Below the pieces are notes generated by a model, which worked only from the letters and a program-made list of their open reading frames with translations, was not told the DNA's origin and ran no database searches. The translations under genes were made by a program, and so were the position numbers. From NCBI GenBank assembly GCA_910575075.1, contig CAJTCY010000016.1:30363-94362 (forward strand): a DNA stretch of 64,000 bases, written 5' to 3'. Below, one piece after another: positions 44,639 to 52,398 of the stretch (positions are counted from its first letter, which is position 1; each line of letters begins with the position of its first letter). Source of the stretch: Lachnospiraceae bacterium (GTDB taxonomy: Bacteria > Bacillota > Clostridia > Lachnospirales > Lachnospiraceae).

Positions 44639-46052
44639 TGTTAAGTTTTTTTTGCTGCAATGGCTTTTTCTGGTTTTTATGACAGCTCTTGGGGCACTGT
44701 GCTATGAAACGTTATTTCCGGTTTTTTATGAACATTTGAAAAATGAACAGGTTCAGGATGCGTATCTGGATATTGAGGAATTGGATTTGGCGGTGCTGGA
44801 CGATTATTCAGTGTTTAATGGCTACGAGGACAAGGGACTTACTTTTACTATTGCGGATGAAGATATGAATCCCGTATATACCACGCGTGGAGATTCAGAG
44901 TATGTTGTTTACAGGAATATTGAGATGAAGCGTACAGCTTTTTCCAAGGATGTTCAGGTTATTTCGCGCAACAGCAGCCAGAAAGAAGTCACTAAGCTTC
45001 GGGCAATTTTGACACAGGAAGGTATTGACTATTATATTGTCATTAAAGATAATATTTATGGAAGTACAAGAGGAAAACTGTCTGAACAATTTCTTATTGT
45101 TGTATTCCTTATTATTTTTGGAATCGGAAGTTTGGGCATGTTTTTTTTCTCCCAGCGTCTGCTTCGCCCGATTGTAGATCTTACCAGTGTTGCAGAGAAG
45201 ATAGCGGATCAGAATTTTAGTGAGACAGCGGAAGAAAACAGTGAGTACATTGAGATCAATCAACTGGCGAAGAATATCAATCTTATTTCAGCGAGGTTCC
45301 AGCGCAGTCTCGGACAGATCGATGAAAGCAGAGACTGCCAGCTGCGGCAGAATGTACGCCAGGAACGTTTGGAAAAACGTCAGAGGGATTTTATCGCAAA
45401 TGTTTCTCATGAGTTGAAAACACCGCTGGCTGTAATTTCCAGCCAGGTAGAGATGATAGCATATGTGGGAGAAGAGGAAAGGAAAGCTTATCTATCTTCT
45501 ATACAGGAAGAGGTTGAGAAAATGTCCGGGCTTGTCAGCGGTCTGCTGGATACGACAGTGATGGAACACCATATGGAAAATATGCTTCTGAAAACGCTGA
45601 ACATGAAAGAGATTATGGAATACATCATGCTAAAATATGATGGGCTGGCGAAAAAGAAGAGGCTTCATATGGAATCCTTTCTTGGAGATGACTGTATGAT
45701 ATATGGCGACAGGGAATATATGGAACAGGCAGTGAACAATTATATGATGAACGCCATCGAACATGTGGAGGTTGGCGGCAGCATACGAGTGACACTCCGT
45801 AAAGAGCAAAAAATGGTCCGCATAGGTGTTTATAATTCAGGAAAGCAGATTCCTGAGAAAGAACTGCAGCGTATCTGGACGGGATTTTATTCAAAGAATC
45901 AAAAGGATAATACCGAGAGCTCTCATGCAGGTTTGGGGCTGTATATTGTTCAGAGTGTTGTTTCTATGCACAATGGAAGGTATGGCGTGGAGAATCTTCC
46001 GGAAGGAGTCGAGTTCTGGTTTACAATACCAGAAGCTGATCAAAAAATATAA
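44622..46052 (+). CDS. Sensor histidine kinase of two-component system 3
   Basis: 476 residues. N-terminal helix (about 8-30), extracellular domain of about 120 residues, second helix (about 157-178), HAMP domain (LLRPIVDLTSVAEKIADQNF), H-box NVSHELKTPLAVISSQ, N-box NNYMMNAIEHVEVGG, and G-boxes VGVYNSGKQIPEKE (partly degenerate DxG to NSG) and SHAGLGLYIVQSVV. Start ATG follows GAAGGAA inside the regulator gene; the 17-bp overlap implies coupling. Confidence 0.93.
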   Translation: MKKRINVKFFLLQWLFLVFMTALGALCYETLFPVFYEHLKNEQVQDAYLDIEELDLAVLDDYSVFNGYEDKGLTFTIADEDMNPVYTTRGDSEYVVYRNIEMKRTAFSKDVQVISRNSSQKEVTKLRAILTQEGIDYYIVIKDNIYGSTRGKLSEQFLIVVFLIIFGIGSLGMFFFSQRLLRPIVDLTSVAEKIADQNFSETAEENSEYIEINQLAKNINLISARFQRSLGQIDESRDCQLRQNVRQERLEKRQRDFIANVSHELKTPLAVISSQVEMIAYVGEEERKAYLSSIQEEVEKMSGLVSGLLDTTVMEHHMENMLLKTLNMKEIMEYIMLKYDGLAKKKRLHMESFLGDDCMIYGDREYMEQAVNNYMMNAIEHVEVGGSIRVTLRKEQKMVRIGVYNSGKQIPEKELQRIWTGFYSKNQKDNTESSHAGLGLYIVQSVVSMHNGRYGVENLPEGVEFWFTIPEADQKI

Positions 46053-46080
46053 GCTTGTTTGCCGCGAAAGATTCTATAAT

Positions 46081-46185
46081 GCCGTACGGCAGAAAGAGAG
46101 TACTTTGCCGGGGATTCTATCAAAGGCCGTATGGCAGAAAGAGCGTACTCCGCCGGGGAATTCTATTAGACCGTACGGCAGAAAC
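46081..46185. repeat. Tandem 45-bp repeats headed by the palindrome GCCGTACGGC
   Basis: Units start at 46081, 46126 and 46170 (third partial). Each begins GCCGTACGGCAGAAA or a one-base variant (GCCGTATGGC; ACCGTACGGC) and continues with GTACT..GCCGGGGA..TTCTAT. The palindrome with AGGAAGC after it recurs at 46824-46833 inside the first codons of the citrate synthase gene. Reads as a dispersed repeat; no CRISPR-like spacer diversity. Confidence 0.85.
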
Positions 46186-46231
46186 AATGTATAAAAATTC
46201 AATAAAGTTTATGAAAATTCTATTTTTGTGA

Positions 46232-46270
46232 AATATACCACTTGATTTCCCTGCAGACAAGTGGTATATT
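46232..46270 (+). promoter_or_regulatory. MarR promoter overlapped by a perfect 13-bp palindrome
   Basis: AATATACCACTTG (46232-46244) pairs exactly with CAAGTGGTATATT (46258-46270). TTGATT (46242-46247), 17-bp spacer, TATATT (46265-46270) make a promoter whose hexamers overlap the two arms. The next gene encodes a MarR regulator, so this is a likely autoregulatory operator. Confidence 0.75.
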
Positions 46271-46300
46271 GGTTTAAAATTAAACTATGGGGTGGCGCTG

Positions 46301-46753
46301 ATGGACTGGATGCTGGAAAGCCTATTACAGGGAACGCAGTTCCAGAAGTTGTATAATCGTAGGATTGAGGATTTGCGCAGAAATAATAATCTAAGAAAAG
46401 TCGATATTGATATTCTATACTTTCTATTTAAATCAGGAGAACATAATACGTCAAAAGATATCAGTGATCTCAATTTGTTTAATAAGGGACATATTTCGCA
46501 GTCTGTTGGCCGAATGGTAAAGCAGAAGCTTATTTATATTGTGCAGGATCAGGAAGATCGGCGGTGTATGCATATTATACTGACAGACCATGCGGTTGAG
46601 ATTGTACAGGAGATTACGGAACTACGTAAGCAGATGTATAATATTATTTTGAAAGGGGTTACAGAAGAAGAGCGGAATGTTTTGCTCACAGTGTCCCGCA
46701 AGGTTAATGCAAATGTTAAGGATGCATTGGGAAATCTGGAAACCCTGTTATAG
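46301..46753 (+). CDS. MarR-family transcriptional regulator
   Basis: 150 residues from ATG 46301 (GGGGTGG six bases upstream); GTG 46292 is the alternative. Winged-helix: DIDILYFLFKSGEHNTSKDISDLNLFNKGHISQSVGRMVKQKLIYIVQDQEDRRCMHI (wing with DxRxx), flanked by N- and C-terminal dimer helices. The recognition helix is KGHISQSVGRM. It stands immediately upstream of citrate synthase and behind a palindromic promoter. It may control itself and citrate synthase; the effector is unknown. Confidence 0.92.
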   Translation: MDWMLESLLQGTQFQKLYNRRIEDLRRNNNLRKVDIDILYFLFKSGEHNTSKDISDLNLFNKGHISQSVGRMVKQKLIYIVQDQEDRRCMHIILTDHAVEIVQEITELRKQMYNIILKGVTEEERNVLLTVSRKVNANVKDALGNLETLL

Positions 46754-46793
46754 AAAATCAAAAAGGCAGAAATAATCGGATAGGAGGTAATAT

Positions 46794-48131
46794 ATGCGGA
46801 ATGAAGATGAATTAATGAATTATGCCGTACGGCAGGAAGCGGTCTGCAGAAAAAATGACAGTATATCGGATACATTATTTGAAGAATATGGGGTGAACAG
46901 GGGACTTCGTGATATGAATGGAAAGGGAGTTCTGACAGGGCTAACGACCATTTCTAAAATTGTATCTTTTCAGGATGTGAACGGAGTAAAAACGCCTTGC
47001 GATGGGCAACTCTGGTATCGCGGCTATAATGTACAGAATCTTGTGAGGCATATTGGTGATAATGGATATGGATTTGAGAAAATTGCCTATCTTTTGCTGT
47101 TTGGGGATATGCCTAGTGTTGATGAATTGAAAGAGTTCAGCAGAATTATGGCTCAGAGCAGAACTCTTCCCACCAATTTTACCAGGGATGTTATCATGAA
47201 AGCGGCAACTAAGGATATTATGAATTCCATGACCAGGAGCATTTTGACGCTGGGGTCTTATGATAATCAGCTGAATTCACCAGAAGTAGTTACTAACAGT
47301 CTTCGGCAGTGTATAGAATTGATCAGCATTTTTCCGATGCTTGCGGTATATGCTTACCATGCGTATAATCATTATGAAAATGATGACAGTATGTATATCC
47401 ACAGACCAGAACCAGGGTTGTCAGCGGCAGAAAATTTATTAATGATGCTGCGTCCGGATAAGCGTTACAGTAAACTGGAGGCAAAGGTACTGGACGTGGC
47501 GCTGATTCTCCATATGGAACATGGTGGTGGAAATAACTCTACCTTTACTACCAGGGTGGTGACTTCTTCAGGCTCAGACACGTATTCTTCCATTGCAGCA
47601 GCCATGTCTTCTCTGAAGGGTCCCAAACATGGCGGGGCGAATATTAAGGTAATGGAAATGATGGAGAATATCAGAGCAAATATCAAGGATGTACATGATA
47701 AGGAGGAGATTGAGGCTTATCTTGCCAAGATTCTTGCTGGAGAGGCATTTGACCATAAAGGATTGATTTATGGTATGGGCCATGCGGTATATTCTCTTTC
47801 TGACCCCAGAGAGCGTGTCTTTAAGAGTTATGTAGAAAAACTTGCTGTGGCAAAAGAGCGTGAGGATGATATGTTCTTGTACAACAGCATTGAAGAATTA
47901 GCACCTAAGCTGATTGCCGGAAAACGTAAAATTTTCAAGGGTGTTAGTCCTAATGTAGATTTTTATAGTGGGTTTGTGTATGATATGCTGGGGATTCCAC
48001 TGGAATTGTATACTGCAATTTTTGCTATTGCCAGAATTGTGGGGTGGAGCGCACACCGCATGGAAGAGTTGATTGGAATGAACAAGATTATCCGTCCGGC
48101 TTATATGAGTGTAATGGAAGAGAAAGAGTAG
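46794..48131 (+). CDS. gltA: Citrate synthase
   Basis: 445 residues, somewhat long for the family. Catalytic motifs: LHMEHGGGNNSTFTTR (oxaloacetate His), GPKHGGANIKVMEM, YGMGHAVYSLSDPRE (His), and SPNVDFYSGFVYDMLGIP (Asp). Condenses acetyl-CoA and oxaloacetate, the entry to an often incomplete TCA cycle giving 2-oxoglutarate for glutamate. ATG follows GGAGGTAATAT. The first codons carry a GCCGTACGGC repeat, encoding YAVRQEA. Downstream is the tRNA-Pro promoter. Confidence 0.96.
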   Translation: MRNEDELMNYAVRQEAVCRKNDSISDTLFEEYGVNRGLRDMNGKGVLTGLTTISKIVSFQDVNGVKTPCDGQLWYRGYNVQNLVRHIGDNGYGFEKIAYLLLFGDMPSVDELKEFSRIMAQSRTLPTNFTRDVIMKAATKDIMNSMTRSILTLGSYDNQLNSPEVVTNSLRQCIELISIFPMLAVYAYHAYNHYENDDSMYIHRPEPGLSAAENLLMMLRPDKRYSKLEAKVLDVALILHMEHGGGNNSTFTTRVVTSSGSDTYSSIAAAMSSLKGPKHGGANIKVMEMMENIRANIKDVHDKEEIEAYLAKILAGEAFDHKGLIYGMGHAVYSLSDPRERVFKSYVEKLAVAKEREDDMFLYNSIEELAPKLIAGKRKIFKGVSPNVDFYSGFVYDMLGIPLELYTAIFAIARIVGWSAHRMEELIGMNKIIRPAYMSVMEEKE

Positions 48132-48160
48132 TTGACAAAATAATAAATATATGATATTAT
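48132..48160 (+). promoter_or_regulatory. tRNA-Pro promoter
   Basis: TTGACA (48132-48137), 17-bp spacer, TATTAT (48155-48160). It begins immediately after the citrate synthase stop codon and ends 13 bp before the tRNA. Confidence 0.85.
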
Positions 48161-48173
48161 GCCATAGTGATGT

Positions 48174-48247
48174 CGATGCGTGGCTCAGTTTGGTAGAGCG
48201 CTGCGTTCGGGACGCAGAGGTCGCAGGTTCAAATCCTGTCGCATCGA
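48174..48247 (+). tRNA. tRNA-Pro (anticodon CGG)
   Basis: 74-nt cloverleaf: acceptor CGATGCG/CGCATCG plus A, D arm GCTC..GAGC, anticodon stem CTGCG/CGCAG with loop TTCGGGA (CGG), T arm GCAGG-TTCAAAT-CCTGT. CCA is not encoded. Its 3' half is the likely attachment site of the mobile element that follows, since a tyrosine-integrase remnant lies next to it. Confidence 0.97.
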
Positions 48248-48283
48248 TTAACAGAAAGCCAGTATAATCAAGGCTTATGGCAA

Positions 48284-48316
48284 AAGTAAAGCACTCCATG
48301 AAGGGGTGCTTTACTT
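48284..48316 (-). terminator. Terminator at the 3' end of the integrase remnant
   Basis: AAGTAAAGCAC (48284-48294) pairs exactly with GTGCTTTACTT (48306-48316). On the minus strand the stem is followed by TTTTGCC, fitting termination of the leftward integrase. It could also stop tRNA transcription rightwards. Confidence 0.7.
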
Positions 48317-48335
48317 GTCTTTGACTAACATTTGA

Positions 48336-48521
48336 CTAACATTGTTTCTGTGCGTTTACGGTAAATAGTTCGCCTAAGGATTCTGCTGCAAGCGCATCCT
48401 GTTTCTGCAGGGCGTGTGCGTAAATATCCATGGTTGTGGAAGTCTCGGAATGCCCCAGGCGGTTTGACACGGTTTTTATATCTACATTCTGTGCAATCAG
48501 CAGGGTGGCGGATGTGTGCCG
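48336..48521 (-). pseudogene. Tyrosine recombinase (integrase), C-terminal remnant
   Basis: 61 codons readable from the box II Arg-His (RHTSATLLIAQ) through RLGHSETSTTMDIYAHAL, which includes the HxxR-type Arg-His pair, the conserved GH and the catalytic Tyr, to the stop TAG at 48338-48336. An in-frame stop (TAA) comes directly upstream, and no N-terminal two-thirds is found in the following 250 bp. The gene was cut by deletion or insertion at about 48521. Its place next to a tRNA is typical for an element integrase. It is now unable to act. Confidence 0.9.
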
Positions 48522-48534
48522 TTACGGTATAATA

Positions 48535-48584
48535 ACGACAAACGGAAAAAGCCTTGATTTTCAAGGGGTTTGAGCGTTTGCCGT
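48535..48584. repeat. Nested hairpin at the ICE left junction
   Basis: ACGACAAACG (48535-48544) pairs with CGTTTGCCGT (48575-48584) with one mismatch, and inside lies the perfect stem CCTTGA-TTT-TCAAGG (48552-48566). TAACGACAAA recurs at 48653-48662. It stands right after the broken integrase. From 48585 to 48778 no gene is visible. Confidence 0.5.
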
Positions 48585-48778
48585 CATTTATTCAATTCCT
48601 TTTCCAAGTTGAAATCTGACGAGAAAAATATCGAAAAAAGGAGGCTGTTTCATTAACGACAAAATTTAATAGCGCCAGCGGTCCGGTGTATTGCCTGGCC
48701 GCTGATTGCCGTGGGCGTTTCACTTTTATAGGTGGGCGTCCTTTTTTTGTACTCATTTTCAGGAGAAAGGAGATTCAC

Positions 48779-49303
48779 ATGGAACTGAACGAAATGGAAA
48801 AGCGCCTGATATTCCAGACGGAAGGCTATGGGAAATCAGATGTCACATATGAGCTGCGCATGTGCCTCCCCTATATACCGGACCCGGTAAGGAGGAAAAC
48901 GGCGGCGGAGCTTGTGCGAAAGCTGGATGCCATGCCGGAAAAAGACTGCCTGGCTCTTATTCAGGATATTCGGAAAAACTACCGGATTCCGGCAGGGCCT
49001 AAGACGATGGGGGAACTACTGGCGGAGGCCAGGCAGAAATCCGGTGCGGAGAAATTGAAGGGGCATGACATCATGGCCCTGGAACGCTTCGACCCGGAAG
49101 TAAAGCACATGATCGTCTTTGACGTGCTTTCAGGTAATGCCCCTGTCGGGGATAAAGGAGATAAGATGCGCCTGTTCCTTACGAATGTCGGCTACCAGAA
49201 ATTCATAGACAGCCAGGAACGGGGCGAAGTCAAATTGAAAAACCATGCGAAGGTTGCGCCGGGCGGCCATCTGCACTATGACCGCAGGGACCGCGCCTTG
49301 TAG
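48779..49303 (+). CDS. Conserved ICE protein of unknown function
   Basis: 174 residues from ATG 48779, with AGGAGAAAGGAG upstream. Acidic/basic alternating helical protein; notable segments are LIQDIRKNYRIPAGPKTMGE, LKGHDIMALERFDPEVKHM and a basic end HLHYDRRDRAL. No catalytic motif or membrane segment recognised. It is the first gene of the rightward ICE operon, 30 bp before the initiator-like gene, so an early or regulatory role is possible. Confidence 0.75.
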   Translation: MELNEMEKRLIFQTEGYGKSDVTYELRMCLPYIPDPVRRKTAAELVRKLDAMPEKDCLALIQDIRKNYRIPAGPKTMGELLAEARQKSGAEKLKGHDIMALERFDPEVKHMIVFDVLSGNAPVGDKGDKMRLFLTNVGYQKFIDSQERGEVKLKNHAKVAPGGHLHYDRRDRAL

Positions 49304-49332
49304 CCCGGAGGGAAAGGAAGGAGGTTTTTGTT

Positions 49333-50205
49333 ATGGCTGTATTCCGGGTAGAAAAAACAAAGGACTTCACGATCATGTGCAACCACCACCTGCGCAATAC
49401 GGAACTGTCCTTAAAGGCAAAGGGGCTTCTCTCGCTCATGCTGTCGCTGCCGGAAGATTGGGACTATACCACAAAGGGGCTCGCCCATATCTGCAAGGAC
49501 GGCGTGGATTCAATCACTACCGCCCTGAAAGAGCTGGAGCGGCACGGGTACCTCACCAGGCAGCGCCTCCGCTATGAGAACGGGCAGCTCGGAGACATCG
49601 AGTATACGATCCATGAAAAGCCTGTAAATGCTGAAAAACAGGAGGATTCACCTAAACGGGAAAATCCAAGACAGGTAAATCCAGGACAGGCAAAACCTGA
49701 ACAGGGGGAACCTGGACAGGGAAATCCCGCACAATTAAATACTAATTCATTAAAAACTAAAAAATCAAAAACGGATATATCAAGGACCCATCCATCAATC
49801 TATCCGTCAGGGCCGGAGGCGGCAGGCCGTTCGGATGGGATGGATCGGATAGAGCTGGCAGACGCTTACCGTGAAATCCTGAAAGAAAATATTGAGTATG
49901 GCTGTATGGTTTCCCGGTATGGGAAAGAACGCTTAGACGAGACGGTGGAGCTTATGCTTGAAGTGGTTTTATCCAAACGTCCATATATCCGTATCGCCGG
50001 GGATGATTTTCCCAGGGAGGTGGTAAAGGGCCGCTTCCTGAAAATCAATTCCGGCCACCTGGAGTATGTCTTTGACTGCATTGACAGGAACACCACGAAA
50101 GTCGGGAACATCAAGGCATACCTGCTGGCGGCGCTCTATAATGCCCCGGCAACAATGGACAGCTATTACCGCGCCGAGGTCAACCATGACCTGTACGGCT
50201 GTTAG
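49333..50205 (+). CDS. HTH replication-initiator-like protein (DUF6017 type)
   Basis: 290 residues. N-terminal winged helix (FRVEKTKDFTIMCNHHLRN..LSLKAKGLLSLMLSLPEDWDY..TTALKELERHGYLTR) as in RepA_N/DnaD-type initiators; a linker with repeats of about ten residues (NPRQVNPGQAKPEQGEPGQG); and a C-terminal helical domain (IELADAYREILKENIEYG..VGNIKAYLLAALYNAP) like the DUF6017 domain. Probably binds the ICE replication origin. ATG follows GAAGGAGG. Confidence 0.85.
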   Translation: MAVFRVEKTKDFTIMCNHHLRNTELSLKAKGLLSLMLSLPEDWDYTTKGLAHICKDGVDSITTALKELERHGYLTRQRLRYENGQLGDIEYTIHEKPVNAEKQEDSPKRENPRQVNPGQAKPEQGEPGQGNPAQLNTNSLKTKKSKTDISRTHPSIYPSGPEAAGRSDGMDRIELADAYREILKENIEYGCMVSRYGKERLDETVELMLEVVLSKRPYIRIAGDDFPREVVKGRFLKINSGHLEYVFDCIDRNTTKVGNIKAYLLAALYNAPATMDSYYRAEVNHDLYGC

Positions 50206-50277
50206 GCGCCTTCTGGCGTCTTTTTTCATCACAGAAAGGAGGCGGGGCACGATGAAAAGAATCCCTGTGCCGGTGTC

Positions 50278-51261
50278 ATGCCCGGCGTAACAAAGGAGCA
50301 GATTCGGGCGGCGCGTGAGGCGGACCTGTTTGCCTACCTGCAGTTCCATGAGCCTGGGGTGCTGAAACGGGACGGCCCGAATTACCGCCACAAGGAGCAT
50401 GACAGCCTGGTCTATGTGACCGGGAAAAGGTACTGGTACTGGAACAGCCGGGGCCGGAGTATCAACGCCCTGGATTACCTGATCCAGATACGGGGCTACG
50501 GGCTGGTGGATGCGGTCCATACGCTGGTCGGCGGGGAAATCCAGCAGACGCCGGCCTATCGGAGCACGGCAGCGGCAGGGCGTGTGCATAAGGAACCGGA
50601 GAAGAAAGCATTTTCCCTCCCCTGGGCCAGACGGTGCGCCACTTCTGCCGTTTCTTATCTGCAACGGCGCGGGATCAGCCCGGATGTGATCAGCCGGTGT
50701 TTCCGGGACGGGCTGTTCTATGAGGCGCGGCATCATGGCGAGCCGGTCTGTGTGTTTGTGGGAAAGGATGAAGCCGGCAAAGCAAAGTTTGCCTGTATGC
50801 GGAGCATTGCCGGCAGCCTTAGGAAAGATGTCTACGGCAGCGACAAGGAATACAGCTTCTGCTATCCACCCAGGAATCCGGACAGCCGGCATGTGGCGGT
50901 ATTTGAGGCGCCCATTGACGCCCTCTCCCATGCCACGCTGCAGGAATTAAAAGGCTGGAAATGGGACGGCTACCGTCTGTCTTTGGGCGGCACTTCCCAT
51001 GTGGCGCTGACCGCATTTCTGAAACGACACCCGGAAATCCGGCGCGTCAGCCTCTACATGGACAATGACCTCGGCGGCCTTAAAAATGCCAGGAGGATCA
51101 GGGCAATGCTCCATGAAGATCAGCGGTTCCGGCATATCCGCGTGGGCGTCAACCCGCCTCGCATGGGAAAGGACTACAACGAAATGCTGCTCCATGTTGT
51201 AGAACAGATGAAAGGCCATCAACAACAATGCCGCCAGAAACAGGCGGCTATTTCAATTTGA
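50278..51261 (+). CDS. DUF3991/Toprim-domain protein
   Basis: 327 residues. DUF3991-like N-terminal domain (VLKRDGPNYRHKEHDSLVY, WYWNSRGRSINALDYL) resembling a primase zinc-ribbon-less CHC2 fold, then Toprim (FEAPIDALSHATL with Glu; SLYMDNDLGGLKNARR with the Asp pair). Likely a primase-like nucleotidyl transferase in ICE replication or strand transfer. ATG 50278 has no own ribosome site; GGAGGCGGGG at 50239 serves ATG 50252, which opens a 12-codon leader frame ending at 50290, inside this gene. Translation may therefore be coupled to the leader. Confidence 0.85.
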   Translation: MPGVTKEQIRAAREADLFAYLQFHEPGVLKRDGPNYRHKEHDSLVYVTGKRYWYWNSRGRSINALDYLIQIRGYGLVDAVHTLVGGEIQQTPAYRSTAAAGRVHKEPEKKAFSLPWARRCATSAVSYLQRRGISPDVISRCFRDGLFYEARHHGEPVCVFVGKDEAGKAKFACMRSIAGSLRKDVYGSDKEYSFCYPPRNPDSRHVAVFEAPIDALSHATLQELKGWKWDGYRLSLGGTSHVALTAFLKRHPEIRRVSLYMDNDLGGLKNARRIRAMLHEDQRFRHIRVGVNPPRMGKDYNEMLLHVVEQMKGHQQQCRQKQAAISI

Positions 51262-51277
51262 CAGGAGGATTTCAGAA

Positions 51278-51559
51278 ATGACGAACACAGAGAACACGGC
51301 TTTACAGATGATTGCCGAAGCTGCCCGGTGCCCGGACTACGGCCCCGATATGGTTAAGGCCCTGATGAAAAAGCTGGATATGAACGAGAAAGGCTTTGCG
51401 CTTCTGATGAATGTCGCCCCTTCCACGGTCCGGCTCTGGACCAGCGGCGCCGCTCAGCCAAGCGGAACGGCCAGGCGGCTCATGCAGATTTACGAGACCG
51501 GTCCGGAGATTGTCGGCAAGATTGCCGGGGAGCCCTCCGCAGACAGGAGGGATTCATAG
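51278..51559 (+). CDS. Small helix-turn-helix DNA-binding protein
   Basis: 93 residues. HTH like that of HigA/NadS-type regulators: VKALMKKLDMNEKGFALLMNVAPSTVRLWTSGAAQPSGTARRLMQI (recognition helix APSTVRLWTSG). Good ribosome site AGGAGG eleven bases upstream. It stands without a toxin partner; possible ICE regulator. Confidence 0.85.
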   Translation: MTNTENTALQMIAEAARCPDYGPDMVKALMKKLDMNEKGFALLMNVAPSTVRLWTSGAAQPSGTARRLMQIYETGPEIVGKIAGEPSADRRDS

Positions 51560-52369
51560 ATGGCAGATATGGAACTTCTGGCAGCGGAACCAGTTGCGCT
51601 GCAGGCAGCCCAGGACGTGCTTGCAGACGAAAATGAGCAGGTGAAGGCGCTGATCGTCCTGCTGATGGGGAATGACCCCGCGGGCGGCAGGGAGCTTGAA
51701 GAACTGGCCGGCCAGGTGGCGTCCATGGAGCGGAGGCTTGATGCTGCACTGGAGGAACTGGGGGAGATGCGCCAGAAGATACAGGAGGTGCAGGACCGCT
51801 CCCTGAAAGCCTTGCTGCAGAAGAACTGTAAGGCTCTGGAGGGGAATGTGGACGCCATGCGCCAGCGCATCCTGGAGCTGAAAGGGCAGGTCGTGGAAGG
51901 ATGCAAGAATATCCTTAAGGATTTCGCCGACCGCGGCGCCGTGGCCCTGAACGGCGTCTCCCGGTTCCTGCGCCTTGGGCCAGCGCTGGAGGCGGTGCAG
52001 GCAGCGGCGGAAAGGACCGTGCAGTCCAGTGACCGTGCGGTCTCCAGGATCGATGCGTTCAGCACGGAATTCCATGAGGCAGGCCGGCACCTGAAGAACA
52101 TGGGGCGCTCCATCCAGGGGAAACCCGCACAGGCGGAGGCGAAGGAAAACGGCAGGGTCGCAGATGCCTTCAAGGGAGCTTTCAGGATAGAGCGCGCTTT
52201 TGCGTCTGCCATCGGCGAGAATGTAGGGCTTTCCCTGAATGCCCTTGCAAGGCTGGAACAGCGGGCACAGCGCCGGCCCTCCGTCCTAGAGGCCATGCGG
52301 GAGCAGGCGGCGAAGGCAGCGCCGGCAAAGCACCAGCCGGAGGCGTCCCATGACAGGGGCAGCCGGTGA
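51560..52369 (+). CDS. Coiled-coil ICE protein (DUF6674-like)
   Basis: 269 residues, almost wholly helical: a coiled coil at about 45-130 (ELEELAGQVASMERRLDAAL) and Ala-rich helices beyond. ATG follows the HTH gene's stop directly, with AGGAGG nine bases before. Resembles DUF6674-type ICE proteins; no enzymatic motif. Possibly structural or a DNA-transfer accessory. Confidence 0.7.
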   Translation: MADMELLAAEPVALQAAQDVLADENEQVKALIVLLMGNDPAGGRELEELAGQVASMERRLDAALEELGEMRQKIQEVQDRSLKALLQKNCKALEGNVDAMRQRILELKGQVVEGCKNILKDFADRGAVALNGVSRFLRLGPALEAVQAAAERTVQSSDRAVSRIDAFSTEFHEAGRHLKNMGRSIQGKPAQAEAKENGRVADAFKGAFRIERAFASAIGENVGLSLNALARLEQRAQRRPSVLEAMREQAAKAAPAKHQPEASHDRGSR

Positions 52370-52398
52370 TAAAAACAGAACGAAGGGAGGAAATGAAC

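Noticed and set aside
46081..46185. Possible CRISPR array
   Set aside because: Only two and a half units with near-identical 'spacers'; no cas genes.
45826..46194. 122-codon frame over the kinase end and the 45-bp repeats
   Set aside because: Most of it is out of frame with the kinase; the rest is repeat translation (AVRQKEST-like).
49969..50931. Long minus-strand frame of 320 codons in the ICE
   Set aside because: Shadow of two well-supported plus-strand genes in GC-rich DNA.
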